From Novosphingobium barchaimii LL02 (GTDB lineage: Bacteria; Pseudomonadota; Alphaproteobacteria; Sphingomonadales; Sphingomonadaceae), in assembly GCF_001046635.1 (NCBI RefSeq), contig NZ_KQ130453.1, forward strand, positions 702,040 through 766,039: a DNA stretch of 64,000 nucleotides. Direction: 5' to 3'. Positions within the stretch are counted from its first letter, which is position 1; each line of letters begins with the position of its first letter. A program made the position numbers and the translations under genes. Of this stretch, positions 23,821 through 33,054 are shown in pieces. A model generated the notes under the pieces. It was not told the DNA's origin. It did not search any database and saw nothing but the letters and a program-made list of their open reading frames with translations.

Positions 23821-25386
23821 CTATACTGCTTGCCCCTGTTCCTCGACGAAGGTTTTGAAGTCTTCGACCGGCAGGGCGCGTGAGAACAGCCAACCTTGCG
23901 CAAAGGGAACGCCCTTGTCCCGCAGGTAATCGGCCTGCGCCTGATGTTCCACTCCCTCCGCGATTATCTCCACCTTCAGCGCCTGCGCAAGGTCTATGAT
24001 ATGCGCGATAACCGCGCTTTTAGCCGAGGCGATACCGATCGTGTCGACGAAGGACTTGTCAATCTTGAGCGCATCGAAATCGATCTGCTGAAGGTGGCCA
24101 AGGCTGGAATAGCCGGTGCCGAAATCGTCCATCGCCACGCGGTAGCCAACCGCATGTGCCTTCGAGATCGTGTCACCCGCGCTGGCCTGGTCCATGAACG
24201 CCCGCTCCGTCGCCTCTAGCCATACTTGCCCGGGCTCTATGCCATGCAGTTTGTGCAGCCGCTCCAGCGAGGCAAGGATACGGTCGGTGGCGAACATCTC
24301 TGCCGACAGGTTGATGGCAATGTGCAGCGACCTGTCGCGCGACAGCAGCGGACCGAGGTCCGCGCCGACAAGGTCGATCACCTGTTCGGTCAGGTCCCAC
24401 ATCATGCCGGCATGTTCCGCCACGGGCACGAACAGCTCGGGACTGATCCATCTTCCGTCAGCTCTACGCCAACGCAGGAGCGCTTCGGCGCCGATACACG
24501 TCGACGTCGCGAGGTTCATGATCGGCTGATAATGCACGGTGAATTCGCGGGTGCGTATCGCGCTGGCTAGTTCCGCGCGAAAAGATAGTCGCTGGCGCGA
24601 TCCCCATACCACGATCGAGACGATCAGCCCGGCGAGAAACAGGGCGATGGGTATCAGTAGCAATTGCCCGCGTCTCAGCGTGTCGAGAACCGCAGGCCGG
24701 CGCTCCATCGCTATTGCAGTCCAGTTGCGGGACCGCACGACGCTGACTGACAACGCTCCTTGCGTAAAACTGCCCTGACGCCGCGAGAACGCGCGGACAA
24801 GCTGCTCGTCCGGCTCGTTCAGGGCAGCGATCATACGGCCATCGTTGGTCGAAAGGGCCAGCCTGACCTGGGGCTCTGCGATCACGTCGACGAAGCGCAC
24901 CGGGTCCAGCAGCACGTTGTATTGGCCCGAGCCGAAAGCAAGTTTCCGGGTTCCACCCTTCAGCAGGGGAGGGATCGCCAGAGTGACCTGAAGACCGCCG
25001 GCAATGGCAAAGTCAGGTTTGATCGCCGGCACCGTGCCCTCAACCGGCCCCCAGGACGTACAGCGCAGCAAGCCACTCTCGAAATAGCCGACTTCCTCGA
25101 TCGCAGGCGTATTGAACACCACTCGCCGCATAAGGGCGACATGCCGAGGCGAGCAGGCCGGTGCATCGTTGCCGGATAACTCTATAAAAGCCGCTTGCGC
25201 CTGCATCGCAGAGCGCTGGGCCCGCAGCAGCACCCGGTCTGCAACCGCCCGCAGCTCGGCCTGTTCATCTTCGACCGCAAGGGACCAGGTGATCCAGAGC
25301 ATCCCGGCGACGGGAACGAGTGCACCGATGACCGCCAGGAAAGAGCCGACGATGAGAATGCGTGACCGGCGCAGGAAGTCCTCCAT
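23821..25386 (-). CDS. Cyclic-di-GMP phosphodiesterase, CSS-motif sensor plus EAL domain
   Basis: From the ATG at 25386 the product has 521 residues. A membrane helix (about 10-35) starts it. The periplasmic region carries the CSS-type motif as RCTS (C109), paired with another cysteine at ACSP (C78), which in this family form a redox-sensitive disulfide. A second membrane helix (about 245-265) leads to an EAL domain (about 275-515) with EALLRWRR, INLSAEMF, EATERAFM and DDFGTGYSSLGHL, the catalytic and metal-binding set, so activity is expected. It hydrolyses c-di-GMP in response to periplasmic redox. It stands alone, upstream of and convergent with the CPBP gene. Confidence 0.92.
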   Translation of the reverse strand: MEDFLRRSRILIVGSFLAVIGALVPVAGMLWITWSLAVEDEQAELRAVADRVLLRAQRSAMQAQAAFIELSGNDAPACSPRHVALMRRVVFNTPAIEEVGYFESGLLRCTSWGPVEGTVPAIKPDFAIAGGLQVTLAIPPLLKGGTRKLAFGSGQYNVLLDPVRFVDVIAEPQVRLALSTNDGRMIAALNEPDEQLVRAFSRRQGSFTQGALSVSVVRSRNWTAIAMERRPAVLDTLRRGQLLLIPIALFLAGLIVSIVVWGSRQRLSFRAELASAIRTREFTVHYQPIMNLATSTCIGAEALLRWRRADGRWISPELFVPVAEHAGMMWDLTEQVIDLVGADLGPLLSRDRSLHIAINLSAEMFATDRILASLERLHKLHGIEPGQVWLEATERAFMDQASAGDTISKAHAVGYRVAMDDFGTGYSSLGHLQQIDFDALKIDKSFVDTIGIASAKSAVIAHIIDLAQALKVEIIAEGVEHQAQADYLRDKGVPFAQGWLFSRALPVEDFKTFVEEQGQAV

Positions 25387-25440
25387 CAAAGATGCGTCTA
25401 AGGATTTACTATATCAGTATTTATCCGATGTCTTGTGGGT

Positions 25441-27849
25441 TCATTCGGATATGTCCGTTCGTGCATCGTGGACCCACAATTCGCGCTGGGGAAAGGGGAT
25501 GGTAATTCGGGCGGCATCCAGTGCCTCGACGATTCCGAAGAACAGGTCAGAGCGCACCGAAAGGCGCACGTTCACGTTGTCCACGAAGCAGAGCAGCTTG
25601 AGATTGATTGCGCTATCGCCAAGCCCGTCCATCACGACCTTCGGCTCTGGATGGGCAAGGACGCGGGCATGGGCAGACGCAACCTCGATCATCGCCGCCT
25701 TCACCTTTGCCATGTCGCTGCCGTAGGCCACGCCTACCGGCAGGGTAATGCGTCCCTGGCTGCCGCCGTAGGTAAGGTTGGTAACGCTTCCCGACACCAG
25801 TTCCGAGTTGGGAATGATCAGTTCGTGCTTGTCGAGGGTCTCGATATGGGTGGAGCGGAAGGCGATCTTGCGCACATGGCCTGAAAAACCCGCAACTTCG
25901 ATCCAGTCGCCCTCCTTGATCGGGCGCTCAATGAGCAGGATCACGCCGCTTACGAAATTGGCGACGACCGACTGCAGACCGAACCCGACGCCTACCGATA
26001 GCGCGCCCGCGACAAAGGCCAGACTGGAAAGGTCCAGACCGGCGGCGGTGATCGCCACCACGGCGGCAAGCGTGAGGCCGATATATCCCAGCCCGGTAAG
26101 GATCGCTGCACGCGCGCCGACATCCACGCGCAGACGGTCGAGCACCGTATAATGGAGCAGGCGCTGCAACCAGCGGGTCAGTGCGTAGCCGATCAGGAAG
26201 ACCAGCCCGAAGGTCATTACGCTGCCGAAAGAGACACGGATTGCGCCGAAGGCGACACCGTTCTTCATCGCCAAAATACCATCGACGATGCTTTCCGCGC
26301 TCGCCCCCCACGTGATCGCGACAAGTGGCACAATGACAATGAAAATCAGGAAGCCGAACAGGAGCGGCAGCAACTGAAAATAGCGCGATTCCGCCTGCGC
26401 ACCGCGCACGACAAGCAGGCCCGCCGCCTCGGTCAGCGAGCGAAACAGGAACAGTGCCGTGCATATGATAGCAAGCGAGATAATCGTCGCAAAAAGGACA
26501 TAGCGTGAAAGAGGGACGAAACCGGCAAACGCAGCCAACGGCGAGAGCACGGCCACCGTTGTCATGAATGCCGCTGCCGGATGCAGGACATCTATGCTGC
26601 GTCCGGGATCTTGGGCATGCTCTGCCTTGTTCGCGCTGCGGGCGCCCTGACCATGGCTGACGGTACGCGCCAGCCGCCACAGGCACAGACCTGTCGCCGC
26701 CACGATCGCGAAGCCCGCAAGCGCGCAAAGCGCCGGCGGATTGCGCGGCATTTCCTCGAAATTGTCGAGCAGCGAATCTGCGGCCAGGCAAACGCCCAGC
26801 GCCGTCGCCAACCGCAGAGCGCGGGCCGTTGCTCCATCGGGAAGCCGGATGAGCCGCGCCGGGGGAAATGCCGGTGCGAACAGGCTCCGTGCCAGCCAAC
26901 GCGCATAAATGACGGTCATCCCCGCACCGACAATATTCCCGCCGAGCGAGGCCAAGACCGGCATATCCGCATCCACCAGCCGCATCAGGACGAACACGAG
27001 CAGCAGCGCCGCCGCAGGGATTACCACATCAAGCAGGTCGCGCAGAAATGCGAGGCCCAGCTTGCCGCGGGGCGAAGCTTCGCCCCGCCGCGCCTCCAGC
27101 AAGCAGCGCAAGGCCGCACGGCACCGGAAGGCCGCCCATACCGCCCCCAACCCCAAAACCACCGCCAGGGCGAGGCGAAACGGCAGAGGCATGACCTCCA
27201 CTCTCGCTGGTGGCCGCGCTGCCGCGATCGATACCTTGGCCGGTCGGCCCAGTGCGCCGGAACGCAATTCCTCGCCAGCCGCCGCCCATGTTCCCGGCCC
27301 CAGGACCGACCGGTCGTGCGCGAGCAGCTTGGCGCGCCGCTTCTCACGCAGGATCTCGTCTATGTCGCCGATAAGCACGGAAGCCTGCGCGTGAATATCG
27401 CGCGCGGCGATGGCCGGGCCTTCCTCACGCGCAAGGTCTACATTCAACGCCGCAATCTTGGTCTTGACCCAACCGGGCTGTGCATGCCCCGTTGCGGGAG
27501 TATGATCCAGTTCGGCAAGCTCGGCTATCTGCGCCCCGACGATCCGCCCGCGCAGCGTGCCGCGCTGGACCAGTTCAAGCCCCTCTTCTCGTTGGATCGT
27601 CAGTTTGATGCGCAGATCCTGCCACTGATCGGCAGTTACTCCTTCGCGACGCGCCAGCGGAAGATCCAGCAGCGCTTCTGCCCCCGCGGCGGTCCTGCGC
27701 CAGTCACTAAGCGCCGTTCGGTCATCAGGAGCGCCCTGCGACCAGGCGGGCGAAGCCGCGACGGTCAGAGCCAGCACTGCAGCAAGGGCGAGCATCAAGC
27801 GAGAAATCAATGCTACCCCCACGTCATGCGATGCTGCATCGACCGGCAT
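25441..27849 (-). CDS. Large mechanosensitive channel: DUF3772 domain plus MscS
   Basis: A protein of 802 residues. A signal-like segment ([21 protein letters not shown]) is followed by a periplasmic helical DUF3772 domain (about 70-230) and then by about ten membrane helices. The MscS pore helix and upper beta domain are at about 600-700: [34 protein letters not shown], then [25 protein letters not shown], and the C-terminal alpha/beta region after [13 protein letters not shown]. It releases solutes under hypo-osmotic shock in the inner membrane, like MscK-size homologues. The start is uncertain by several codons. No neighbour suggests a special role. Confidence 0.9.
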   Translation of the reverse strand: [802 protein letters not shown]

Positions 27850-28144
27850 CGCTTATTTTGAGGAGGATCGCAAGGCAATGCCGGCTCAACTGTTCCCCGG
27901 CTATGGCCGCTTACTAGGGACAGTCCCAATCTCCACCATTTCCATTGCGGTGTTCCATTTTGGCAGACCGGGCCCTGGCTTCTGAGCTGGAGCGTGACGT
28001 TATTTTTTGAAAAGGTCGACTTGCCCGCCAATTCGCATGGCAATTTGTCTCACGAAATGAAGCTGCGCAATCCTGACTGGCGCGCCAGAACTTGCACTCG
28101 TCCGCTGCTGTCTGGCGCCTGCGACAACGAGCGCCGCACCGCCG
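27850..28144. other. 295-base spacer between mscS and the LacI gene
   Basis: Nothing convincing is seen. The short plus-strand frame from 27994 lacks any recognisable domain and runs into the 3' end of the lacI-type gene. Confidence 0.3.
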
Positions 28145-29170
28145 TTACGCTCCGGGCCCGCTTGCAGTACTGCCCCGGACTATTAGTTCGTGCGGCAAGA
28201 GCAGATGCGACTGCGCGCCGCCCGCCTGTTTCCTGAACTGCGGATTCACCAATATATCGACAGCCGCACCGGCCATTTCTGCCTTGGGCTGACGGATGGT
28301 GGTCAGTTGCGGCCAAGCCGCGCGGGAAGATGCGGAATCGTCGAATCCGCAGATCGACAGCGCCTCGGGCACGGCGATACCCAGCTTCATCGCGGTAATG
28401 AGGGCGCCCAGCGCCATATCGTCGTTCGCGGCGAAAATGGCGGTCGGCCGCGCGGGCCCCGCCAGCAGCCGCTCGCCCAGTTCCAGACCGGCGCGAAAAG
28501 TGAAATCGCCGCGCAGCACTGTGCTTTCATCCACCGCGATACCGGCCGTCACCATCGCCTCGCGAAAGCCATCCTCGCGCCGAGCCGAGGAACGATGGCT
28601 CTCCGGCCCCTGAATGAAGGCGATGCGGCGATGTCCCAGCCCCAGCAGATAATCGGTCATCTCGCGTGCTGCGCTGCGATCGTCCATGCTCACGCTGCCC
28701 GATGCCGGGGCCTTTGAACTTGGGGCGACAAGGACCATCGGCAGCCCCGCCTCGGCGAATAGGGCGGTCAGCGCCGCTTCGTCGCAGATAGGCGGGGCGA
28801 TGATCGCTCCGTCAAGGCGCAGCGCGGCGATGCTGGAGCGCACCTGACCCGCCCAGTTCGCGCCGCCAAGGTCAACCGGCTCGACGACAAGGTGATAGCT
28901 GCGCTCACGGCAGCGCATCAGCGCGCCATGCTGGACATCGGCCGCATAGCCTGAGACCGGGTCGTCGATGAACAGGCCAAGCAGATAGGACCGCGAACTG
29001 GACAGGCTGCGCGCGAAGGCATTGGGGCGGTAATCCAGTTCGGCGACGACGCGCTCCACCCGCTCGCGCAGTTCCGGGCGGACATGCGCTTCGCCGTTAA
29101 TCACGCGCGATACGGTCTTGGCAGAGACCCCGGCGCGAGCCGCGACGTCCTTGATGGTGATGACACTCAT
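28145..29170 (-). CDS. LacI-family transcriptional regulator of the glycoside locus
   Basis: The frame stays open far upstream, but the real start is the ATG at 29170, where the LacI helix-turn-helix begins: MSVITIKDVAARAGVSAKT, VSRVINGEAHV and the hinge region with YRPNAFARSL. The product has 341 residues. The periplasmic-binding-protein-like effector domain includes RSYLLGLFIDDP, GHRRIAFIQGP and FAANDDMALG. It binds sugar effectors and leaves its operator on induction. The start overlaps the stop of the sugar permease gene (ATGA at 29167-29170), so the two are one operon. The two palindromes at 30482-30521 upstream of that operon are its likely operators. Confidence 0.92.
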   Translation of the reverse strand: MSVITIKDVAARAGVSAKTVSRVINGEAHVRPELRERVERVVAELDYRPNAFARSLSSSRSYLLGLFIDDPVSGYAADVQHGALMRCRERSYHLVVEPVDLGGANWAGQVRSSIAALRLDGAIIAPPICDEAALTALFAEAGLPMVLVAPSSKAPASGSVSMDDRSAAREMTDYLLGLGHRRIAFIQGPESHRSSARREDGFREAMVTAGIAVDESTVLRGDFTFRAGLELGERLLAGPARPTAIFAANDDMALGALITAMKLGIAVPEALSICGFDDSASSRAAWPQLTTIRQPKAEMAGAAVDILVNPQFRKQAGGAQSHLLLPHELIVRGSTASGPGA

Positions 29171-30420
29171 GCCGGCACCCTGCGCGGAAAGGCACAGAAA
29201 ATCGCGAACACTGCAATGGCGACATAGCATAGTGCAGGCAGCAGCAGCGCGGGCAAAAGGCCTATCGCATCGGCCAGCACCCCGGTCAGCATGGGGACGA
29301 CAGCGCCCCCCACCACCGCCATGCACAGCCACATCGAGGCCAGCGGAGCAAGCCGTGAGTCGCGCGGCATCGCCATCGCAAAGATGGTCGGGTACATGAT
29401 CGCATTGCACAGTCCCACCGCAATCAGCGCGGCCGAACCGGTCAGGCCGGGCAGGACGATCGCCGCGCCTGTCAGCAGCACCGCACCCAGCGCTGCATAA
29501 AGCAGCAGCGCCGCTTCCCCCACCCGTGTCATCAGCCAGGCCCCGGCGAAGCGTCCCACCATCGCCCCGGCCCAATACAGGCTCACCATCCGACCTGCGC
29601 TGACCGGAGATAGCGACAGGCGTTCGGGCAGCATCAATACGTTGGTCATCAATGTCCCGATCGTCACTTCCGCGCCGACATAGACGAAGATGGCGGCAGT
29701 TCCCCATAGCAGGCGTGGATCGCGCAGCACGGCGAATATCTGCCGGCTCCACCGCTCGGGCAAGCCGTCCGGCGCGGTAGCGGCATCGTGCAGCAATCCG
29801 CGCTGCACCAGATAGAACGTGGAAAGCGCCGCCAGCGCCGCCCCGGAAAACACGAAAGGCAAAGACGCCCTGACTGCCGCATCCCCGCCGGGGGCTACTT
29901 CCGCCAGCAGGAAAGGCGCGCTCAGCAGCGGCCCCATCACCGTGCCGAGCGAATTGAACCCCTGCAGAAGCGTCAATCGGAAAGCCGCACCGCGCGATGG
30001 GCCGATCACAGTAACCACCGTATTCGAGGCGATCTGCAGAACCGTCTGCCCCGCCGAAAGTAGCAGCAGCGCCCCCAGCACCAGCACGAACTGCCGCGCG
30101 CCCTGGGCAATCGCCAGCGCGAGGCAACCGGCGGTCATGACCGAAAGCCCGAAAGCAATCGCACGCATATAGCCGACTCGTACCACCGCGAACGCGGCAG
30201 GCAGCGCGAAAAACAGATAACTGGAGTGAAACGCCAGTTGAATCAGCAACGCCCCCTTGTAGTCCAGCGTCAGGATTTCCTTCAGTTGCGGCACCAGCAG
30301 GCTTACTGCGGAGCTTAGAAAACCGCCAATGAAGAACACCCCGATCGACAGCCAGAACAGCCGTTTTGCCACCAACTCCGAGGACTTACGCAAGACAATC
30401 GACGGCTGAGGAATGGTCAT
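29167..30420 (-). CDS. FHS-family sugar permease (MFS; glucose/galactose/fucose type)
   Basis: The ATG at 30420 (417 residues) follows AGGTG; a GTG three codons earlier is an alternative. Twelve membrane helices are present. The N-terminal signature FFIGGFLSSAVSLLVPQLKE and LLSAGQTVLQIASNTVVTVIGP are typical of the fucose:H+ symporter (FucP/GluP) branch, with the LLQGFNSLGTVMGPLL helix 5. It takes up a monosaccharide with protons across the inner membrane, fitting the product of the GH3 enzymes encoded divergently. It is the first gene of an operon with the LacI regulator. Confidence 0.88.
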   Translation of the reverse strand: MTIPQPSIVLRKSSELVAKRLFWLSIGVFFIGGFLSSAVSLLVPQLKEILTLDYKGALLIQLAFHSSYLFFALPAAFAVVRVGYMRAIAFGLSVMTAGCLALAIAQGARQFVLVLGALLLLSAGQTVLQIASNTVVTVIGPSRGAAFRLTLLQGFNSLGTVMGPLLSAPFLLAEVAPGGDAAVRASLPFVFSGAALAALSTFYLVQRGLLHDAATAPDGLPERWSRQIFAVLRDPRLLWGTAAIFVYVGAEVTIGTLMTNVLMLPERLSLSPVSAGRMVSLYWAGAMVGRFAGAWLMTRVGEAALLLYAALGAVLLTGAAIVLPGLTGSAALIAVGLCNAIMYPTIFAMAMPRDSRLAPLASMWLCMAVVGGAVVPMLTGVLADAIGLLPALLLPALCYVAIAVFAIFCAFPRRVPA

Positions 30421-30481
30421 GGAAAGCACCTAGATCACCCTTGCCCGCTTTGCAAAAGGCCGGAGCAGATAGAACACCGTT

Positions 30482-30521
30482 TTTGACATCGATGTCAAAT
30501 CACACGTTGACAACGATGTCA
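30482..30521. promoter_or_regulatory. Two LacI-type operators in the divergent promoter
   Basis: The first is an 18-bp perfect palindrome, TTTGACATC then GATGTCAAA (30482-30499). The second, TGACAAC then GATGTCA (30508-30521), matches in 12 of 14 positions. Centres are 24 bp apart. The central CG step and TGACA arms are typical of LacI-family sites. They lie between the permease-lacI operon and the TonB receptor operon and could repress both. Confidence 0.85.
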
Positions 30522-30570
30522 GGATTTGGTCTTTGCACTGCGACAACACGACGCATCTGGGAGGATGACC

Positions 30571-33030
30571 ATGACGAGGCATGCACTCGTCGCGAGCACA
30601 GCGCTTGCGACTTGCCTATTTTCCGTATCCGCAGCTTACGCTCAGGACGCAGCAATGCCGCCGGCCGCGCCAGAGGCTGCATCCGACAATGACATCATCG
30701 TCACCGCAACACGCCGCGAAACCACGCTGCAATCCACTCCGATCGCGGTTTCCGCGTTCAGTCAGGATACGCTGAACAAGAACCAGGTGAAGGACGTCAC
30801 CGACCTCGCCCGCTTCGTTCCTTCGCTCCAATTCAACCAGCAGGGCGACCAGTCCGCAGTGCTGCTGACCTTGCGCGGCATCGGCAATGACAGCGCCTAT
30901 ACCGAAGTCGCCGATCCCGAAGTGGCCATCTACATCGACGGGATCTATTCGCCCCGCTCGCAGGGCGCCTCGGTGCTGATGTACGATATGGAGCGCGTCG
31001 AAGTGCTGCGCGGCCCGCAGGGCACGCTGTTCGGACGCAACGCCACCGTCGGCGCGCTCAGCCTGATCTCGGCCAAGCCCAAGCTGGGCAAATTCGAGGG
31101 CAACGTCGAACTGACCGCCGGTAATTACGACCGCTTCGGCGTGCGCGGCGCGATCAACATTCCTGTGACCGACACCCTGGCCTTCCGCGTCGCCTTCGTC
31201 AGCGACCGTCACGAAGGGTATGCCGACTTCCAGCCCGCCCCGGACATCGCGGGCATAAACAGGTCGGCCTTCGTCACCACCGGTAAAAAGTATTATGCCG
31301 CCGACCAGCAATCAGGTCGCGTCTCGATGCTGTGGCAGCCTAGCGACCGGTTCAGCTGGAACCTCTCGGGCGAAGGTTTCCTCGATAACGGTGCGCCGGT
31401 CATCGGCCTGCTGCAGACGCCCCGCGCAGACACCAAGCGCTGGTCGACGCTTTCCGACACCGCGCCCGATACTGACCGCTACTCGGTCGCCGCCCGCAGT
31501 ACGATGAACTACGACCTCACCGACGGCATCCAGCTAAGCTACATCGCTGGTTGGTCGCGCATCGGCGGCAGCACCCGAACCGACGCCGATGCGGGCGCCC
31601 TGCCCCCGACCGGGCTGGCGGACGCCGATGGCAACGACCTGCCGCTGGGCGCCTTCAACGAAAACCGCACGCTGTCCTCGCGCTATGATTTCCAGAGCCA
31701 CGAGGTCCAGCTGAAGTCGACCGGCGAACAGGCCATCGACTGGATTTTGGGCGCCTACTACAGCCACGAAAAGAACAAGATCCGCTTCGATATCGACCAG
31801 CGCAACGGCTACCGCGACGGCACTTTCAGCTGGGCGGGCAGCTTCATCCAGGCCAACCGCCAGATCGACAGCCGCGCCGCGTTCGGCCAGGCGGTGTGGC
31901 ACGCTACCGACTGGCTGCGCGTGACCGGCGGCCTGCGCTACACCTCGGACAAGAAGCAGGACATCGGCGGCCGCAACGTCACCTTCTCGGGTGATGGCTG
32001 CTCGGCGGCGGATTCCGCGCCCGGCGGCGCCTGCCAGGGCGGCATCTTCGGCGCCTATCCTGGCGCAAGCGCCGCCGAACTGGTCGCCCTGCTGCCCGGC
32101 TTCGGCATTTCCAACAACGACGTGAAGGGCAAGTGGGACAAACTGACCTACCTCGCCCGTGTCGACGCCGACCTTGCACCCGACACGCTTGGCTATGCCA
32201 GCCTTTCCACCGGCTTCAAGTCGGGCAACATTCAAGACAACGCCGGCCTGACCGACCCGGAAACGCTGACCAACTACGAAGTAGGCCTCAAGACCCGCTT
32301 CCTCGATCGCCGCGTCACGCTGAACCTGGCGGCCTATTATTCCGACTTCAAGGGATATCAGGTCAACCAGGCCGTCACCTTCCGCGACGCCGAGGGCAAC
32401 GTGGTGCGCAGCCAGATCGTCACCCAGAACGCCCAGGGCGCAAAGGCTTACGGTCTTGAGGCGGAACTCAACGCCAACCTGACCAATGCCGACCGCCTGC
32501 AATTTTCCGGCACGCTCCAGAAGACCAAGCTGGAATTTCTGGAGAGCGTCGACGGACGGCTTTATGATGGCGGCAAGGCGTCCTCGATCGCACAGCTTCA
32601 GGGCAACGAACTGGCCCATGCCCCGCGCTTTTCGGCCAGCATCAGCTACGAGCACGACTTCGAACTGGCGAGCGGAGCCACGATCACCCCGCGCTTCACC
32701 ACGCACTATGAAACCAAGAGCTGGCTGAGCTACTTCAACGGCGATTCCAACCCCTTCGTCAACGCCAACGATCCGGCGGACAACATGCCCGATCGCGGCA
32801 CCAATGGCACGGACTGGGATCGCCAGAAGGCCTACTTCCGTTCGGACGCATCGCTGCGTTTCACGTCGGCGGACCAGAACTACACGGTCGAGGCGTTCAT
32901 CCAGAACATCGAGAACGGCAAGATCCGCACGAATGCCAGTGCATTCGGCGCACCGCGCTACGACCCGGTGTTCCTGTCCAACCTGCAGTCGCCGCGTACC
33001 TGGGGCGTTCGCGCCCGCGCGAACTTCTGA
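30571..33030 (+). CDS. TonB-dependent receptor, glycoside locus
   Basis: The ATG at 30571 is six bases after GGGAGG; the in-frame ATG at 30565 touches that site and is less likely. The product has 819 residues: signal peptide (ALVASTALATCLFSVSAAYA), TonB box region (DNDIIVTATRRETTLQ), plug with LRGIGNDSAYTEVADPEVAI and VEVLRGPQGTLFGRNATVG, and a barrel with YASLSTGFKSGNIQD and LTNYEVGLKTRF, ending in F. It is the first gene of a plus-strand operon with halogenase-like, GH3 and antiporter genes, so it likely imports an oligosaccharide or aryl glycoside. Two LacI-type operators precede it. Confidence 0.92.
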   Translation: MTRHALVASTALATCLFSVSAAYAQDAAMPPAAPEAASDNDIIVTATRRETTLQSTPIAVSAFSQDTLNKNQVKDVTDLARFVPSLQFNQQGDQSAVLLTLRGIGNDSAYTEVADPEVAIYIDGIYSPRSQGASVLMYDMERVEVLRGPQGTLFGRNATVGALSLISAKPKLGKFEGNVELTAGNYDRFGVRGAINIPVTDTLAFRVAFVSDRHEGYADFQPAPDIAGINRSAFVTTGKKYYAADQQSGRVSMLWQPSDRFSWNLSGEGFLDNGAPVIGLLQTPRADTKRWSTLSDTAPDTDRYSVAARSTMNYDLTDGIQLSYIAGWSRIGGSTRTDADAGALPPTGLADADGNDLPLGAFNENRTLSSRYDFQSHEVQLKSTGEQAIDWILGAYYSHEKNKIRFDIDQRNGYRDGTFSWAGSFIQANRQIDSRAAFGQAVWHATDWLRVTGGLRYTSDKKQDIGGRNVTFSGDGCSAADSAPGGACQGGIFGAYPGASAAELVALLPGFGISNNDVKGKWDKLTYLARVDADLAPDTLGYASLSTGFKSGNIQDNAGLTDPETLTNYEVGLKTRFLDRRVTLNLAAYYSDFKGYQVNQAVTFRDAEGNVVRSQIVTQNAQGAKAYGLEAELNANLTNADRLQFSGTLQKTKLEFLESVDGRLYDGGKASSIAQLQGNELAHAPRFSASISYEHDFELASGATITPRFTTHYETKSWLSYFNGDSNPFVNANDPADNMPDRGTNGTDWDRQKAYFRSDASLRFTSADQNYTVEAFIQNIENGKIRTNASAFGAPRYDPVFLSNLQSPRTWGVRARANF

Positions 33031-33054
33031 CCCTGAGCTAAAGAGGCGCAAGGT

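Noticed and set aside
26581-27861. A 426-codon plus-strand frame opposite the MscS gene
   Set aside because: Its arginine- and glutamine-rich product looks like a shadow of the membrane-protein gene on the other strand.
28145-30127. A 660-codon minus-strand frame covering the LacI gene
   Set aside because: Only the part from 29170 matches LacI; the upstream part is the antisense-like shadow frame of the permease gene, which has clear membrane-helix motifs.
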